This document shows positions 25,558-34,990 of a DNA stretch of 64,000 nt, piece after piece. The notes under the pieces were generated by a model that had not been told where the DNA came from, did not search any database, and worked only from the letters and a program-made list of their open reading frames with translations. Numbering within the stretch: position 1 is the first letter of the stretch; each line of letters opens with the position of its first letter. The position numbers were made by a program, and so were the translations under genes. This stretch comes from Planctomycetota bacterium (GTDB taxonomy: Bacteria > Planctomycetota > B15-G4 > SIAN01). The stretch is taken from positions 310,001 through 374,000 of the forward strand of contig JANQQL010000010.1 in assembly GCA_028289345.1 (NCBI GenBank). The letters run 5' to 3'.

Positions 25558-28473
25558 TCACTCAGCCGCGGGTCGCCACTCCATCTGACAATCGCCAAAC
25601 GACTCTCCTGCCCCTTCTCCCAGCCGAACCAAACGTACCTCGAGGACCCGATCGAGGAGGAACACCATCCCGCTCCCCGGGGTGATCGGCCCCATTTCCT
25701 TCCACTCTTCTTTGCCTTCCTTCACGATCAAGGCCTTCATCGTGACCATCGCCGACTCCTCGATGTCCTGGCCGATCATCTCATTGCGGAACATCCCTGA
25801 CGCACGAACTGGCTGTTCCCAGCGACAAAGTCTGGCGAGCTCGTCGTCCTGCGCGGTCCAGAGCAGCAAGTCTTTGCCGGAAGGCGGAAGCGGTGCCTGG
25901 GGAAGAGGTTCCTCGCGATGCTCTGTTTGAAGGAATTCTTGCTCGGCGACCGAGAGAAGCCACGTCTCCTCCTGGTGGATCGCAGTCTTGGAAACCTGGA
26001 GGTCCCGACTCGAGTCATCGGTCAACGGACGGAGGCCTCGGTCCCGAACATCGACGAGCTCCATGGTGTAGCCCCCCGGATGGGGAATGGTGATCTGTGC
26101 TGCTCGGGAAGGACCGAACTCGAGTAGCTCGAGAATGAACTTTCGCGACAACGACTCAGACCATGGCGCATTGTCGGGCAAGAGCCTCAATCGAAGCCAA
26201 TCCGGAAGCGCCACGTGTCGAGGCAGAAGCTCCAATTGCAATCGAGTTCCAGGTTCAAGAACCACCCATTGATTCCCATGCTCCAGCTCGACAATGGTGC
26301 CCCGGTGAAATGCCGCACTCAAAGTGGCGGCGCTTGCCGAGTGACCTGGTGTGACCAGAGTCACGCGTCCGAACCGGTTGGTCGTGAACCGCGAGCCCTT
26401 TGCAGAGAGGGTCACCTCGACTCCCGCCAGGGGTCGCTCTTCCGGATCCGTCACGCGAAGATCCGTCGTGCGAAAGGCCCCCCGAAGGTCGATGCCCTGA
26501 AGCCGAGAGTCGTTCGAGCCTTCCGCGCTCAGGACGACGCCGGGAACCTGCTTCAAGACGGTGCCGTCCGCAAAAGCGACCAGCGTCAAGGTGACTTCGC
26601 CGGCGTCGCCTCGGATCGTGAAGCTGGAACCGGCCACCGTCGTCGAAGTGGAAACCCCTTGCCGCCCGCTCTTGATCTGAAACTGTACCGCTGACGCCGG
26701 AACCCTCGGGTCCATGAGAAGAAATCCGGACGCAACTCCCACACGATTGACCTCAAAGTCGACTTCCGCGGGCCAGGATCGTAGTTCTCGAGAAATGGCA
26801 CCTTGGTATCCACCGCGTTCCCCATAGTCCCCGCTCACGCTGGCTTTCAGCGGCTCCTTGGGTGGGTTTCCGTGGACGCTGTAGAAACCACGTTCATCGC
26901 ACGAGTCATGCCACCCTTGGTGACCCGGATGGGAGGCAGGAAATGCGCGAACACGGGCTCCTTCCACCGGGTTTCCTGCCTCGTCCATGACGAACCCGCT
27001 GACAATCAACGGGGCTCGCTCGAGAACGACATCTCCCAAGTCGACCTCTCCCACCGATTGGGAAAGGGAGATCATCCCGTGGCTGGCAAAGCTCGTTCGC
27101 GACCCGTTCCCCCCTGTCAAGACGGCGAGTTCCAGAAACCTCGGAGATTCCAAGAGCGAGGGATCCGCGGAAAAGTCGAACCACCCAAGATCGTCGGTTG
27201 TCTCGGTCCGCGGTCCAAGAAACGACGAGGACTTGGAGGAAAGCATCGGCGCATCCTCCGCGGAGAGTCCCCAGACAAACTCCTCATTCGCGAACGGCTC
27301 TGCGTTCTGATCGACAAGGAAACCGGTGACGCGTAGTAACGAAGTCGGCAACGGAAACGAAAGGGTGACCTCGCGACTCCGGGTGCCAAGTGGCACCGCG
27401 GTTTGGGCCTTGGATGGAGAGATCGCGGGAGTTCCCCAGCCGGTCACGGTCACCACGCGATGGCGAGGCAAAGGGAGGGTCAAACTTCTCTTTGGCGGCA
27501 CGACCACATGGTCACGAGTTGCGAAAGATGGTTCGGAGGAAGTCAGCCCGATGCGCACAGGAAAATCGACCGCACTTCCGTCCTCGTACTGGATCTCGAC
27601 GACCAACGGGCCGTGGGAAGGAGCGATCAGCTGGACGGGCTCATCGGGCAAGTCTGCCGGGTCGACGTGGAAGACCGAGTTTGGATCCCAGCGATCCGCG
27701 CAGAAAAACAACTCTCCCGAGTTTCCCATCCGCCACCCGTGAGCGGATTCGCTGAGCCGACCAAACTCGGAGAAGGTGGCGTCCCCCTGATCATCGGAGA
27801 TCTGTCTCGACAGCTGGTACCCGGAAAAGTCGGGCAAACCTCGACGGTCCGAAGTCCGAGAGCGCGAATAGAGGAACACGGGCACGTGGGCTTGGGGATG
27901 TCCTCTCTCATCGACCACCTGCACCGTCAGCGAGCACTTCGGAGAAACCGTCAGCAGTTGGCGGTCACCGCGAACCTCTTCGTTCAACCAACCCTCCCCT
28001 GAGAACTCCAAGTTCTCGGCCCAAAGCCTGACTCGACCTTGCACGCGAGCCACGAGAAAGGTGCCATCCGAGGCGACAGGACGAGGTCGACCAAGCTCGT
28101 GGATCCAGGACTCAATGGGTTCGCAGTCCATCCGGAGCCGGTCGCCTGGGTTCAACTCACTGCGACAGACGACTGATGCAAGCACGTCCGGAACGGGATT
28201 TCCGGAAGGGTCGCAAACGAAAATCGTCACGAGCTCCGCGGAGTCGCTTGGCTCTTCTTCCTTCGAGTCCTCCTCTTCGATGCGAGAGGGAGAAACCTCG
28301 GCGAGCGATTCCCTGATCTCGAAGGTTTCCGGGTTCCTCGCCGACGGCTTGGTCTCTGCGATCGTGTCGTCCATGGAATCGTCCGATGACACCCCTGGCC
28401 GTACGAATGCCCAGGTCACGACGATCAATGCAAAGAGGGTCAATGGGACGAAGGAACGGGAGATGTGCGACAT
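25558..28473 (-). CDS. large membrane-anchored protein with carboxypeptidase-regulatory-like repeats
   Basis: A 971-residue protein with an N-terminal membrane helix (about 9-25) and a Ser/Glu-rich linker to about 70. The rest is beta-rich, with recurring carboxypeptidase D regulatory-like sandwich motifs such as VSGFVMDEAGNPVEGARVRAF near the middle, VFVCDPSGNPVPDVLA near the start and LRVTDPEERPLAGVEVTL later. Such domains are structural or binding modules on the cell surface; no catalytic motif is visible. Other proteins in this window share the layout (30313, 37243, 55169). The start is taken as the ATG at 28473. It is divergent from the M43 protease with a 365-base spacer. Confidence 0.75.
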   Translation of the reverse strand: MSHISRSFVPLTLFALIVVTWAFVRPGVSSDDSMDDTIAETKPSARNPETFEIRESLAEVSPSRIEEEDSKEEEPSDSAELVTIFVCDPSGNPVPDVLASVVCRSELNPGDRLRMDCEPIESWIHELGRPRPVASDGTFLVARVQGRVRLWAENLEFSGEGWLNEEVRGDRQLLTVSPKCSLTVQVVDERGHPQAHVPVFLYSRSRTSDRRGLPDFSGYQLSRQISDDQGDATFSEFGRLSESAHGWRMGNSGELFFCADRWDPNSVFHVDPADLPDEPVQLIAPSHGPLVVEIQYEDGSAVDFPVRIGLTSSEPSFATRDHVVVPPKRSLTLPLPRHRVVTVTGWGTPAISPSKAQTAVPLGTRSREVTLSFPLPTSLLRVTGFLVDQNAEPFANEEFVWGLSAEDAPMLSSKSSSFLGPRTETTDDLGWFDFSADPSLLESPRFLELAVLTGGNGSRTSFASHGMISLSQSVGEVDLGDVVLERAPLIVSGFVMDEAGNPVEGARVRAFPASHPGHQGWHDSCDERGFYSVHGNPPKEPLKASVSGDYGERGGYQGAISRELRSWPAEVDFEVNRVGVASGFLLMDPRVPASAVQFQIKSGRQGVSTSTTVAGSSFTIRGDAGEVTLTLVAFADGTVLKQVPGVVLSAEGSNDSRLQGIDLRGAFRTTDLRVTDPEERPLAGVEVTLSAKGSRFTTNRFGRVTLVTPGHSASAATLSAAFHRGTIVELEHGNQWVVLEPGTRLQLELLPRHVALPDWLRLRLLPDNAPWSESLSRKFILELLEFGPSRAAQITIPHPGGYTMELVDVRDRGLRPLTDDSSRDLQVSKTAIHQEETWLLSVAEQEFLQTEHREEPLPQAPLPPSGKDLLLWTAQDDELARLCRWEQPVRASGMFRNEMIGQDIEESAMVTMKALIVKEGKEEWKEMGPITPGSGMVFLLDRVLEVRLVRLGEGAGESFGDCQMEWRPAAE

Positions 28474-28838
28474 GAGCGGACTTCCCCATGGCAGTCACCG
28501 CATTGCCGAAGACGTGCCTCTTGGGGGCAGTGTAGGAAGTCGGCGAAAAAAAGGTGACGAGAAGACGGAACCGTATTTGTTGAAACGACGGGTACCAACG
28601 ACGGAGTTTCATTGGGGTTCATCGCCAAGGCTTGGTGGCCCGGGCCTCCCTGCGCCGGCTGTGACCCGATCGACTTCCCCCCATCGCCGGGACCGCAACG
28701 CCGAAACTCCGTCGAGCGCAGAGCCGAATTCGAACTCGGCCCCGGCGCGCCAAAGCCCAGGTCTTCGCCGCCGCCGCACTTCTCGCTAGCCTCTCCGATC
28801 ACTCTGCTCTCGAAAACCGCTCCTCGGAGAATCACCCC
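28474..28838. other. 365-base divergent spacer, no gene seen
   Basis: Upstream region of the 971-residue repeat protein (minus) and the M43 protease (plus). I see no convincing -35/-10 pair and no RNA signature. A short minus-strand frame carrying a single CGDCH heme-like motif is discussed under rejected items. Confidence 0.5.
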
Positions 28839-30188
28839 ATGCCCCGCATCGTCGCCCCGTTCATTGCCTGCAGCTTGATCGCCTCCTCGGGCTTTGCCCA
28901 AGACCTCGAACCTGTCCTGACGCTGGACGGACAGTCGTTCTCGACCTGGCAGGAATACACCAGCTCGGCAATGTTCCAGGAACGCGGTCTTCGCTGCGCG
29001 ACCGAGAGAGGTCCCGGCAACTTGGAAATCGCGCCGACGGATTGCGGTTTGGGTTCGACCACTCTCGACAGCGCCTACGACCCGACCTTCACCTACGAGA
29101 TCCCGGTCGTGGTCCACATCCTCGAACACTCCAACGGTTCGGGACAGATCTCGAATGCGCTGGTGGAGAGCCAGATCGACATTTTGAATCAAGACTTCCT
29201 GGCGATCGCGGGAAGCAACGGTCAGAACGGAACGAACGCGCGCATCCGCTTCTACCTGGCTCAGGTCGATCCCCAGGGCAATCCGACCAACGGCATCACT
29301 CGCACCGTCAATGACGCGTGGTATCTCGATGTCGGCAACTATTGGGACACTCTGGCCTGGGATACCAGTCGGTATCTGAACATCTACACCAACCTGGCCA
29401 GCGGCGCACTGGGATACGTTCCTGGGTTCCCCGCGGGTGGGATTGTCGGCACCAACGCAGACCGCGTGGTGGTGTTGTGGTCCTCCTTCGGACTGAATGC
29501 TCCGATCGGACCTCCGTTCAACAAGGGGCGAACCACCACCCACGAGGTCGGCCACTACCTGGGACTGTTTCACACGTTCCAAGGAAGCTGCGGCGGAGGA
29601 GACTGCTTCACCAGCGGCGACCGCATCTGCGACACCAACCCCGAATTCAGCCCCACGTCGGGCTGCCCCGGCGGACGCAACACCTGCGGCGGTCAGCTCG
29701 CTCCCATCGACAACTACATGGACTATTCCGACGACTTGTGCATGGAGCAGTTCACCCCTCAACAGATCAACCGTATGCGCTGCACGCTTCAGAATTGGCG
29801 GGTGACTCTGCCTTGCTTTCAGGCACGCGTCGGTCACCGCAACTCGGGCCCGAACCTGGACATCTACATCGCGTCGACACCGGGTCTGGGCCTGACGCTG
29901 AACGCCGTCGTCAATGACAACGGATCCACGGGCTATGACACCGTCGTGTTCCTGGGTGCCCAGGCCCCTGCGAATCTCACCCTGGGCAATGGCCAGGTCG
30001 CTCTGATCGATACCAGCACCCTGGCCTTGGTCGCTCCCTTGCCGAAGAACACTCCCACGGTTCTGTCCCTGGACATCCCGGTGAGTCCTTCTCTTTGCGG
30101 GCGACTGCTCTACACCCAGGCGCTGTTGACCGGGGGAGAGAGTGGGTTCGTGCTGACCAATGCTCAGGACTGGTTATTGGGCGGGTAG
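28839..30188 (+). CDS. secreted M43 (pappalysin-type) zinc metalloprotease
   Basis: A 449-residue protein with a signal peptide (about 1-20, ending SSGFA). The metzincin motif HEVGHYLGLFH gives zinc ligands His235, His239 and His245 with general base Glu236, and NYMDYSDD supplies the Met-turn (Met294). The cysteine-rich segment between them (GGGDCFTSGDRICDTNP) matches M43B/ulilysin-type enzymes. The C-terminal about 120 residues form a separate beta-rich domain ending GFVLTNAQDWLLGG that resembles the C-termini of the FG-GAP protein at 32323 and the beta-helix protein at 40293. The protease call is secure; the physiological substrate is unknown. Confidence 0.92.
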   Translation: MPRIVAPFIACSLIASSGFAQDLEPVLTLDGQSFSTWQEYTSSAMFQERGLRCATERGPGNLEIAPTDCGLGSTTLDSAYDPTFTYEIPVVVHILEHSNGSGQISNALVESQIDILNQDFLAIAGSNGQNGTNARIRFYLAQVDPQGNPTNGITRTVNDAWYLDVGNYWDTLAWDTSRYLNIYTNLASGALGYVPGFPAGGIVGTNADRVVVLWSSFGLNAPIGPPFNKGRTTTHEVGHYLGLFHTFQGSCGGGDCFTSGDRICDTNPEFSPTSGCPGGRNTCGGQLAPIDNYMDYSDDLCMEQFTPQQINRMRCTLQNWRVTLPCFQARVGHRNSGPNLDIYIASTPGLGLTLNAVVNDNGSTGYDTVVFLGAQAPANLTLGNGQVALIDTSTLALVAPLPKNTPTVLSLDIPVSPSLCGRLLYTQALLTGGESGFVLTNAQDWLLGG

Positions 30189-30312
30189 GCAGGCTCACCA
30201 CCCTTCGTCTTGGATCCCCCAGGGAGAGATCGGAATCACCAACAATTCCTTGAACCTCTCCTCTCTGAGCTCGTTCCTCCAAGCGACCAACAAGCCAACT
30301 TGGCGTGGGCGA

Positions 30313-32298
30313 ATGATGAGACGATTGATCGCTTCCTTGGTTTTCGCTTTCTCAGGACCAGGAGTCGCAGTCGTTCAAGCGACACTCCCCCTCGAAGAGC
30401 CTCCGGTTGCCGCTGACGTCGCTCGCTTCTTCTCGGCTCAAGGAATCGTTCGCTGCATCGACGGCGATCCGATCTCGAACGCACACATCACGATTCATGG
30501 CAGCAATTCGTTCTCCACGTTCGATTACTCGGCCGCCATCCATGAACTGAGAACTTCAGCCGATGGTTCCTATAAGATCGACCAGCCGTTGCGATCATTC
30601 GATCACTACGTGGCTGTGGTCGAAGCGGCCGATCACATGAAGGACCGATATTGGTTTCGTCCCACGGGGCGGCAAGATCTCCTGCTCGCCAGATCGGTGA
30701 GTCTGCGGGGAAATGTCGTCGAAAGCGAATCCGGACGCCCTTTGGGTCGTGCTCGAGTCCGTGTCAAGCACGGGGGCACTTGGCACTCCTCGCACTCCGA
30801 TGCCGGAGGTCGATATTGGCTTCCACTTCCACGTGGGTTCTCTTCGAGTGTGTCGTTGCGCCTCGAAGGCGTTGCTCCCTGCTGGGGGGACTTCTTCTTG
30901 GATCGAGACGGACAATTCGACTGGGTGATTCCGGCAACCCATGCCGTGAAGGGTCGCGTGATGGATGCGACCTCAGGGGAACCGATCTCTGGCGCCACGG
31001 TCCGCGCCCATCAAATGGAATGGGGTCCCACGAACCGGAACGGAGAGTACGAATACCGATACGTGTTTCCGGCGGAAAGCACTTCATTCACGGTGGATGC
31101 TCAAGGGTACTGCCCCACGAGTTCGCGGCTGAGCCCAACAGCCTTGGCCCGTGTTCCGCTCATTCGCTCCGGGAGCCTACGTGGCAACATCGTCCCCATC
31201 GATGAGAATCCGTTCCATCCGGCAACCATTCACTACAGTCTCACTTGGCAATCCGGCCCCCCCTGGCCCAAGAATGATGTTCACTCATTCCCGTACGAAG
31301 GCTCGGTCGACACCAAGGAAGATGGAACTTTCAGTTTTGAATCGATCCCGTTGGGCGCCAAGACAGTGACGTTGACTGCCACGTCTGCGGAACGCAAGTT
31401 CTCCCGAAAAGTCAAAGGATCGCTCGTTGGCGATCCGAATGGGTGGGTGTCATTGGTACCCACGGAGGGCGGAGGAGGAATTCGCGGACGCGTCACCGCG
31501 GACGGAGTGCCCGTCCCCTCCGTTCTGACCTTGAAAGGACCCCGGTTTTCCCATCAGCACAGGGTCGAGTCAGATGGTTCCTTCGTTCGTAAGGGCCTGA
31601 GCCCTGGCAAGTATGAGGTCACCGTCCACTGCCTCAGCCTGACGATGTCTTGTCAGGCCGCACCGATTGCCACCGCTTCCATCAAAGTGGCCAATGACGA
31701 AGTCGTCGCAGTCGATTTCTCATTGGAAAGCAGTGTTCGTCGCCTCCAGGGCCGGGTGACAGACACCCACGGGTTTCCGGTGGGCGGGGTCGTGACCTAC
31801 CTGAAACTAGAAGACCATCCCTCTGCCCCCTTGACGGTTTCGGTGGTCGCGGATGCCAAAGGGCGATTTGAACACGAGGTTCCTTACTACCGGACCGCGG
31901 CCCCGGAAGAATGGAAGCTGTCATGGTATCACGGCCCCCTTCAGGACCATGTCATGATCGGTGACGAAGAGGAGATCACAATCGAGGTGCCGCAGCTCGG
32001 GACTTTGAGCCTTTCCGTCGACGACCGAGAAACTGGCCAACCGCTGGAAGCAATCGAGGTCCTGTGGGGAAGTGATCTGGAGAATCTTCGTGCATATGTC
32101 GACCCCCTTCGAGCCATCGACGGGCCAATTGCGACTTTGCCACGGAACGTGTCTCTTCCATTTCCGGAAGGAGAGAAGATTCTGGAGATTGGCTCGATGG
32201 ACCCAAGCTACGACAGGGAAACCGTCGGACCGATCCAGATCAATGCGTTCCAAAGTCAGAGTTTGCGAGCGTCTTTGCGACGGAACACAGCGCGCTAG
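30313..32298 (+). CDS. exported protein with carboxypeptidase-regulatory-like repeats
   Basis: A 661-residue protein. A signal-peptide-like N-terminus (about 1-22) is followed by at least six carboxypeptidase-regulatory-like beta-sandwich repeats, recognisable from segments such as LRGNVVESESGRPLGRARVRV, VKGRVMDATSGEPISGATVRA and LQGRVTDTHGFPVGGVVTYL. No enzyme motif is visible. The ATG pair at 30313/30316 was chosen because the longer frame from 30160 overlaps the M43 gene and reads as non-coding; the ribosome site is weak. Follows the protease in the same direction with 124 bases between them. Probably a structural or binding surface protein. Confidence 0.75.
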   Translation: MMRRLIASLVFAFSGPGVAVVQATLPLEEPPVAADVARFFSAQGIVRCIDGDPISNAHITIHGSNSFSTFDYSAAIHELRTSADGSYKIDQPLRSFDHYVAVVEAADHMKDRYWFRPTGRQDLLLARSVSLRGNVVESESGRPLGRARVRVKHGGTWHSSHSDAGGRYWLPLPRGFSSSVSLRLEGVAPCWGDFFLDRDGQFDWVIPATHAVKGRVMDATSGEPISGATVRAHQMEWGPTNRNGEYEYRYVFPAESTSFTVDAQGYCPTSSRLSPTALARVPLIRSGSLRGNIVPIDENPFHPATIHYSLTWQSGPPWPKNDVHSFPYEGSVDTKEDGTFSFESIPLGAKTVTLTATSAERKFSRKVKGSLVGDPNGWVSLVPTEGGGGIRGRVTADGVPVPSVLTLKGPRFSHQHRVESDGSFVRKGLSPGKYEVTVHCLSLTMSCQAAPIATASIKVANDEVVAVDFSLESSVRRLQGRVTDTHGFPVGGVVTYLKLEDHPSAPLTVSVVADAKGRFEHEVPYYRTAAPEEWKLSWYHGPLQDHVMIGDEEEITIEVPQLGTLSLSVDDRETGQPLEAIEVLWGSDLENLRAYVDPLRAIDGPIATLPRNVSLPFPEGEKILEIGSMDPSYDRETVGPIQINAFQSQSLRASLRRNTAR

Positions 32299-32322
32299 TT
32301 CTTCGTCAGCGGGGGGATTCGG

Positions 32323-34062
32323 TCAGTCTCCGATCACCATCTTCAACCCCGGGGTGAACGCGATTCCTCGTTCTGCACCGGCATCCTTGATCAGCGCCTG
32401 AAAGTAAACCTCGACCCCGCAGACTCCCAATCCGTACGGAATGTTGATGGGCACGAACATGCCGGGCGAGTCCAGGGTGATGCGGGCGAAGAGGAACGGA
32501 TCGACGAGCAAGGTTCCGCCTTTCAACGGTTCGTCGAGGGGCGCGAAACCCAGAGCGAGAAAGGTCAGCGCCGGTTCCGATGAGGAGCTCGTGAGGACCA
32601 GCTGAAAGGTGCGACCCAGAGCCGGCTCGCCGAATCCGGAGAGGCCAGGCACTCCAAGAGTTCCCGCGAGTCCTTCGCCGTAGACCTCCCACGAGGCACT
32701 TTCGACACAGTCTTCGCCCGCGTAAACGAGAACGCTACCCGCGTTGGACCCGGCTTGGTCGTCCTGAGGAACTCCCACGACCAACTCGTCTAGCCCTTGC
32801 AGATCGAGGGGCCCTGCTGCAATGGCGTCTCCGAGACGATCGTTCTCGGAGACACCTTCGTAGCGGCGGACCAGAGTTCCATCGGTCGCGTGGCGCAACT
32901 CCACCACCCCGGCGTTGGTGATGTTGACCAACCGTCCGACATCTGCCAGCGGCGATCCGATCAAGAGATCGGCCAAGCCGTCGCCGGTCGCATCCTCGGC
33001 AACGGCGACCTTCCACCCAATCGGTTTCGAAGACGACCCGGAAATGGTGAGACGTCGGTTCTCTCCGTCGTACAGAAGCAGGGATCCAGCGTCGCTGATG
33101 CCCGGAGCGCCAACCACCAAGTCGAGTTCCCCATCGTCGTCCAGGTCACCCAGCGATTCGACCACCGCTCCGACCAGCTCGCCGTCCGTGGTCCCAAACA
33201 AAACCTCGCGAGAGAACCCCGCCGGCTCGAAGCAGTCCACGAACCCAGCGTTCTCCCAAGAGTCAAACGTGAGAATGCGGATGGTCGAGAGAGGAGCTCC
33301 CACCGCAATCGCTCCCAAGCCGTCGCCGTCTTGGTCGCCGACGTAACAAACACTGAGTCCCCACTCACGAGGGTAGTAGCTTCGGAAGTCTTCGACGAAA
33401 AACTCTCCAGCTCGGCTCATCAGGAGCGAACCGTCCACGCAGCGGTACACGTGCAGGTTGCCTTCCTGGAACGGGCCGCCATGGGAATCGTCGATGTCGA
33501 AATGGGGACTCCCGACCGCCACTTCGAAGAGACCGTCTCCGTCCATGTCACCGGCCGCCATGGCATGGCCGAAACGAGCATCGGTTTGGAATCCGTGGAA
33601 CACTTCGAGCACGGAACCATCCAAACCGGAGCGCAGCTCCACCTTGCCCCCGTGCAAGGCCGGTCCGGTCGCGCGGGGAGCTCCGACCAGCACGTCCGTG
33701 TGCCCGTCTTCATTGACGTCGCCGGCATCGCAGAGCGAAGCACCGAACTCTTCTCCGCCCGCCAAGTTCCCGAGCCAGCGATGCAAAAGGTTGCCGTTCC
33801 GACCGGATCGAATCTCAACGACTCCCACGTTTTCGTAGAAGAACGAGAACGGAGGAGGCGCTTGGTAGTTGGCAAAGGGAGAACCGATCGCGACGTCTCG
33901 AATGCCGTCGTCATCCACGTCCCCCACCACTTCCACCACATCGCCGAAAAAATCGGACTCGTGGTCCCCCATCCATTGAAAACGGACGTCGTGAGCATGA
34001 CTGGTTCCCAGGACGATTCCGGCATGGATCAAGGCGACAGAGAGCAGGTGCGGGCGGTTCAT
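32323..34062 (-). CDS. secreted FG-GAP repeat (integrin-alpha-like propeller) protein
   Basis: A 579-residue protein with a signal peptide (about 1-24) and a seven-bladed beta-propeller of FG-GAP repeats, each with a calcium-binding-type Asp loop: VGDVDDDGIRDVAIGSP, AGDVNEDGHTDVLVGAP, AGDMDGDGLFEVAVGSP, VGDQDGDGLGAIAVGAP, LGDLDDDGELDLVVGAP and AEDATGDGLADLLIGSP. The last about 125 residues (YGEGLAGTLGVPGL to the end) form a distinct beta domain shared with other exported proteins here. GGAG lies 8 bases before the ATG. Likely a cell-surface or secreted binding protein; no enzymatic motif. Convergent with the repeat protein at 30313. Confidence 0.9.
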   Translation of the reverse strand: MNRPHLLSVALIHAGIVLGTSHAHDVRFQWMGDHESDFFGDVVEVVGDVDDDGIRDVAIGSPFANYQAPPPFSFFYENVGVVEIRSGRNGNLLHRWLGNLAGGEEFGASLCDAGDVNEDGHTDVLVGAPRATGPALHGGKVELRSGLDGSVLEVFHGFQTDARFGHAMAAGDMDGDGLFEVAVGSPHFDIDDSHGGPFQEGNLHVYRCVDGSLLMSRAGEFFVEDFRSYYPREWGLSVCYVGDQDGDGLGAIAVGAPLSTIRILTFDSWENAGFVDCFEPAGFSREVLFGTTDGELVGAVVESLGDLDDDGELDLVVGAPGISDAGSLLLYDGENRRLTISGSSSKPIGWKVAVAEDATGDGLADLLIGSPLADVGRLVNITNAGVVELRHATDGTLVRRYEGVSENDRLGDAIAAGPLDLQGLDELVVGVPQDDQAGSNAGSVLVYAGEDCVESASWEVYGEGLAGTLGVPGLSGFGEPALGRTFQLVLTSSSSEPALTFLALGFAPLDEPLKGGTLLVDPFLFARITLDSPGMFVPINIPYGLGVCGVEVYFQALIKDAGAERGIAFTPGLKMVIGD

Positions 34063-34234
34063 GACTGGATCTCCGGGAGCGGGCCCGGTCAGGCAAGACC
34101 GGCGCCAGTTTTGAGGGCGTTCTGCTCGTGGGATCCAGGACGTGAGTCGATCGTTACCGACTTTTCTGATTTCTTCGAGACGGAGATGGGACTTCCGAAC
34201 CCCGCTCTCCCCCCCACGGAGATTGCGGCTTGGA

Positions 34235-34266
34235 GAACCGTCACTTCACCGAACCGTCACTTCGCC
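34235..34266. repeat. tandem 16-base repeat upstream of the FG-GAP gene
   Basis: GAACCGTCACTTCACC (34235-34250) is followed directly by GAACCGTCACTTCGCC (34251-34266), 15 of 16 positions identical. It lies in the 270-base spacer about 175 bases upstream of the FG-GAP start. Direct repeats of this size could be a regulator site; chance duplication is equally possible. Confidence 0.45.
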
Positions 34267-34332
34267 ACCGAGAGCGGCTCTGGCCCTGTGCTGCTTCGGA
34301 AGGGGACCTACCCCGCCGCTCATTCCGCCGCC

Positions 34333-34848
34333 TTACTCCGGCAACGAGTACTCGATTTTGTAACGGTGGGCCCCTTGGTCAATCTCGATCTCACAAGTGC
34401 CCGAGATGCCCTCCAACTCGTCCGTCCCGCTGTCCGGAGCGATGGTGATCGACACTGACTGTTCGTGGGCCGTCATGGTTCCCTTGTGAGCCAAAATGAA
34501 TGACCCCGAACGGCCTTCCAAGCGTCCTTCGAGGCGCTCGATCGCCACGTACACGGCGGACGTTTGCGGATTCCCATGACTCGCGAGCATGGTTCCCGAC
34601 GACGTCCCCTCGAACTGTCCAAGAAAAGTCTTCGACAGAGACATTCGCCCAATCCCAGTTTCTTCCGACTGGGCTTCGGGCTTCAGATTCACTTCGAACG
34701 TTCCGGATGCAGTTTGAGACAAACTCGGCTCCTTGTCTTGCAGGGGCGATCCCATCGCGACGCACACGGACAGCAACACCACTCCCGCCACCAGTAGAGA
34801 TCCACGCGCCGTCGGGCGAGAGACATGAAAAGGACTTGAGGCAATCAT
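34333..34848 (-). CDS. exported DUF3224 family protein
   Basis: A 171-residue protein with an N-terminal signal/membrane segment (about 15-36) and a beta-barrel domain typical of DUF3224 (allene-oxide-cyclase-like fold): ASGTFEVNLKP, MSLSKTFLGQFEGTSSGTMLA and GRSGSFILAHKGTM, ending LEGISGTCEIEIDQGAHRYKIEYSLPE-like strands. DUF3224 proteins are uncharacterised. The ATG 34848 has GGAG 7 bases upstream; the in-frame start at 34866 adds six residues. Divergent from the AraC-type gene at 34991, which may regulate it. Confidence 0.85.
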   Translation of the reverse strand: MIASSPFHVSRPTARGSLLVAGVVLLSVCVAMGSPLQDKEPSLSQTASGTFEVNLKPEAQSEETGIGRMSLSKTFLGQFEGTSSGTMLASHGNPQTSAVYVAIERLEGRLEGRSGSFILAHKGTMTAHEQSVSITIAPDSGTDELEGISGTCEIEIDQGAHRYKIEYSLPE

Positions 34849-34978
34849 CGAGCGGCTCCGGCACAAGTGGATCAGTGCGTTCCCCGTCGCGGAGATTCAT
34901 GCCCGCCGACGCACTGGTCCGGAAAGGGGTGACTTCCTGACCCCATCGATCATGTCCTGCTGCCAGGGAACGTCATTG

Positions 34979-34984
34979 TAAAAT
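34979..34984 (+). promoter_or_regulatory. -10-like hexamer of a possibly leaderless AraC gene
   Basis: TAAAAT lies 6 bases before the ATG at 34991, so transcription from it would begin at about the A of the start codon. No Shine-Dalgarno sequence is present near this ATG and no convincing -35 is seen, as often with activator-dependent promoters. Confidence 0.35.
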
Positions 34985-34990
34985 CGCGAC

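Noticed and set aside
28440..28622. Short minus-strand frame with a CGDCH motif suggesting a mini-cytochrome
   Set aside because: Only one heme-binding-type motif, no signal peptide, no ribosome site, overlap with the start of the 971-residue protein, and the frame continues only as antisense of the M43 gene. Most likely chance.
32797..34458. 553-codon plus-strand frame antisense to the FG-GAP gene
   Set aside because: The minus strand encodes clear FG-GAP repeats with a signal peptide; the plus frame has no recognisable features and no ribosome site.
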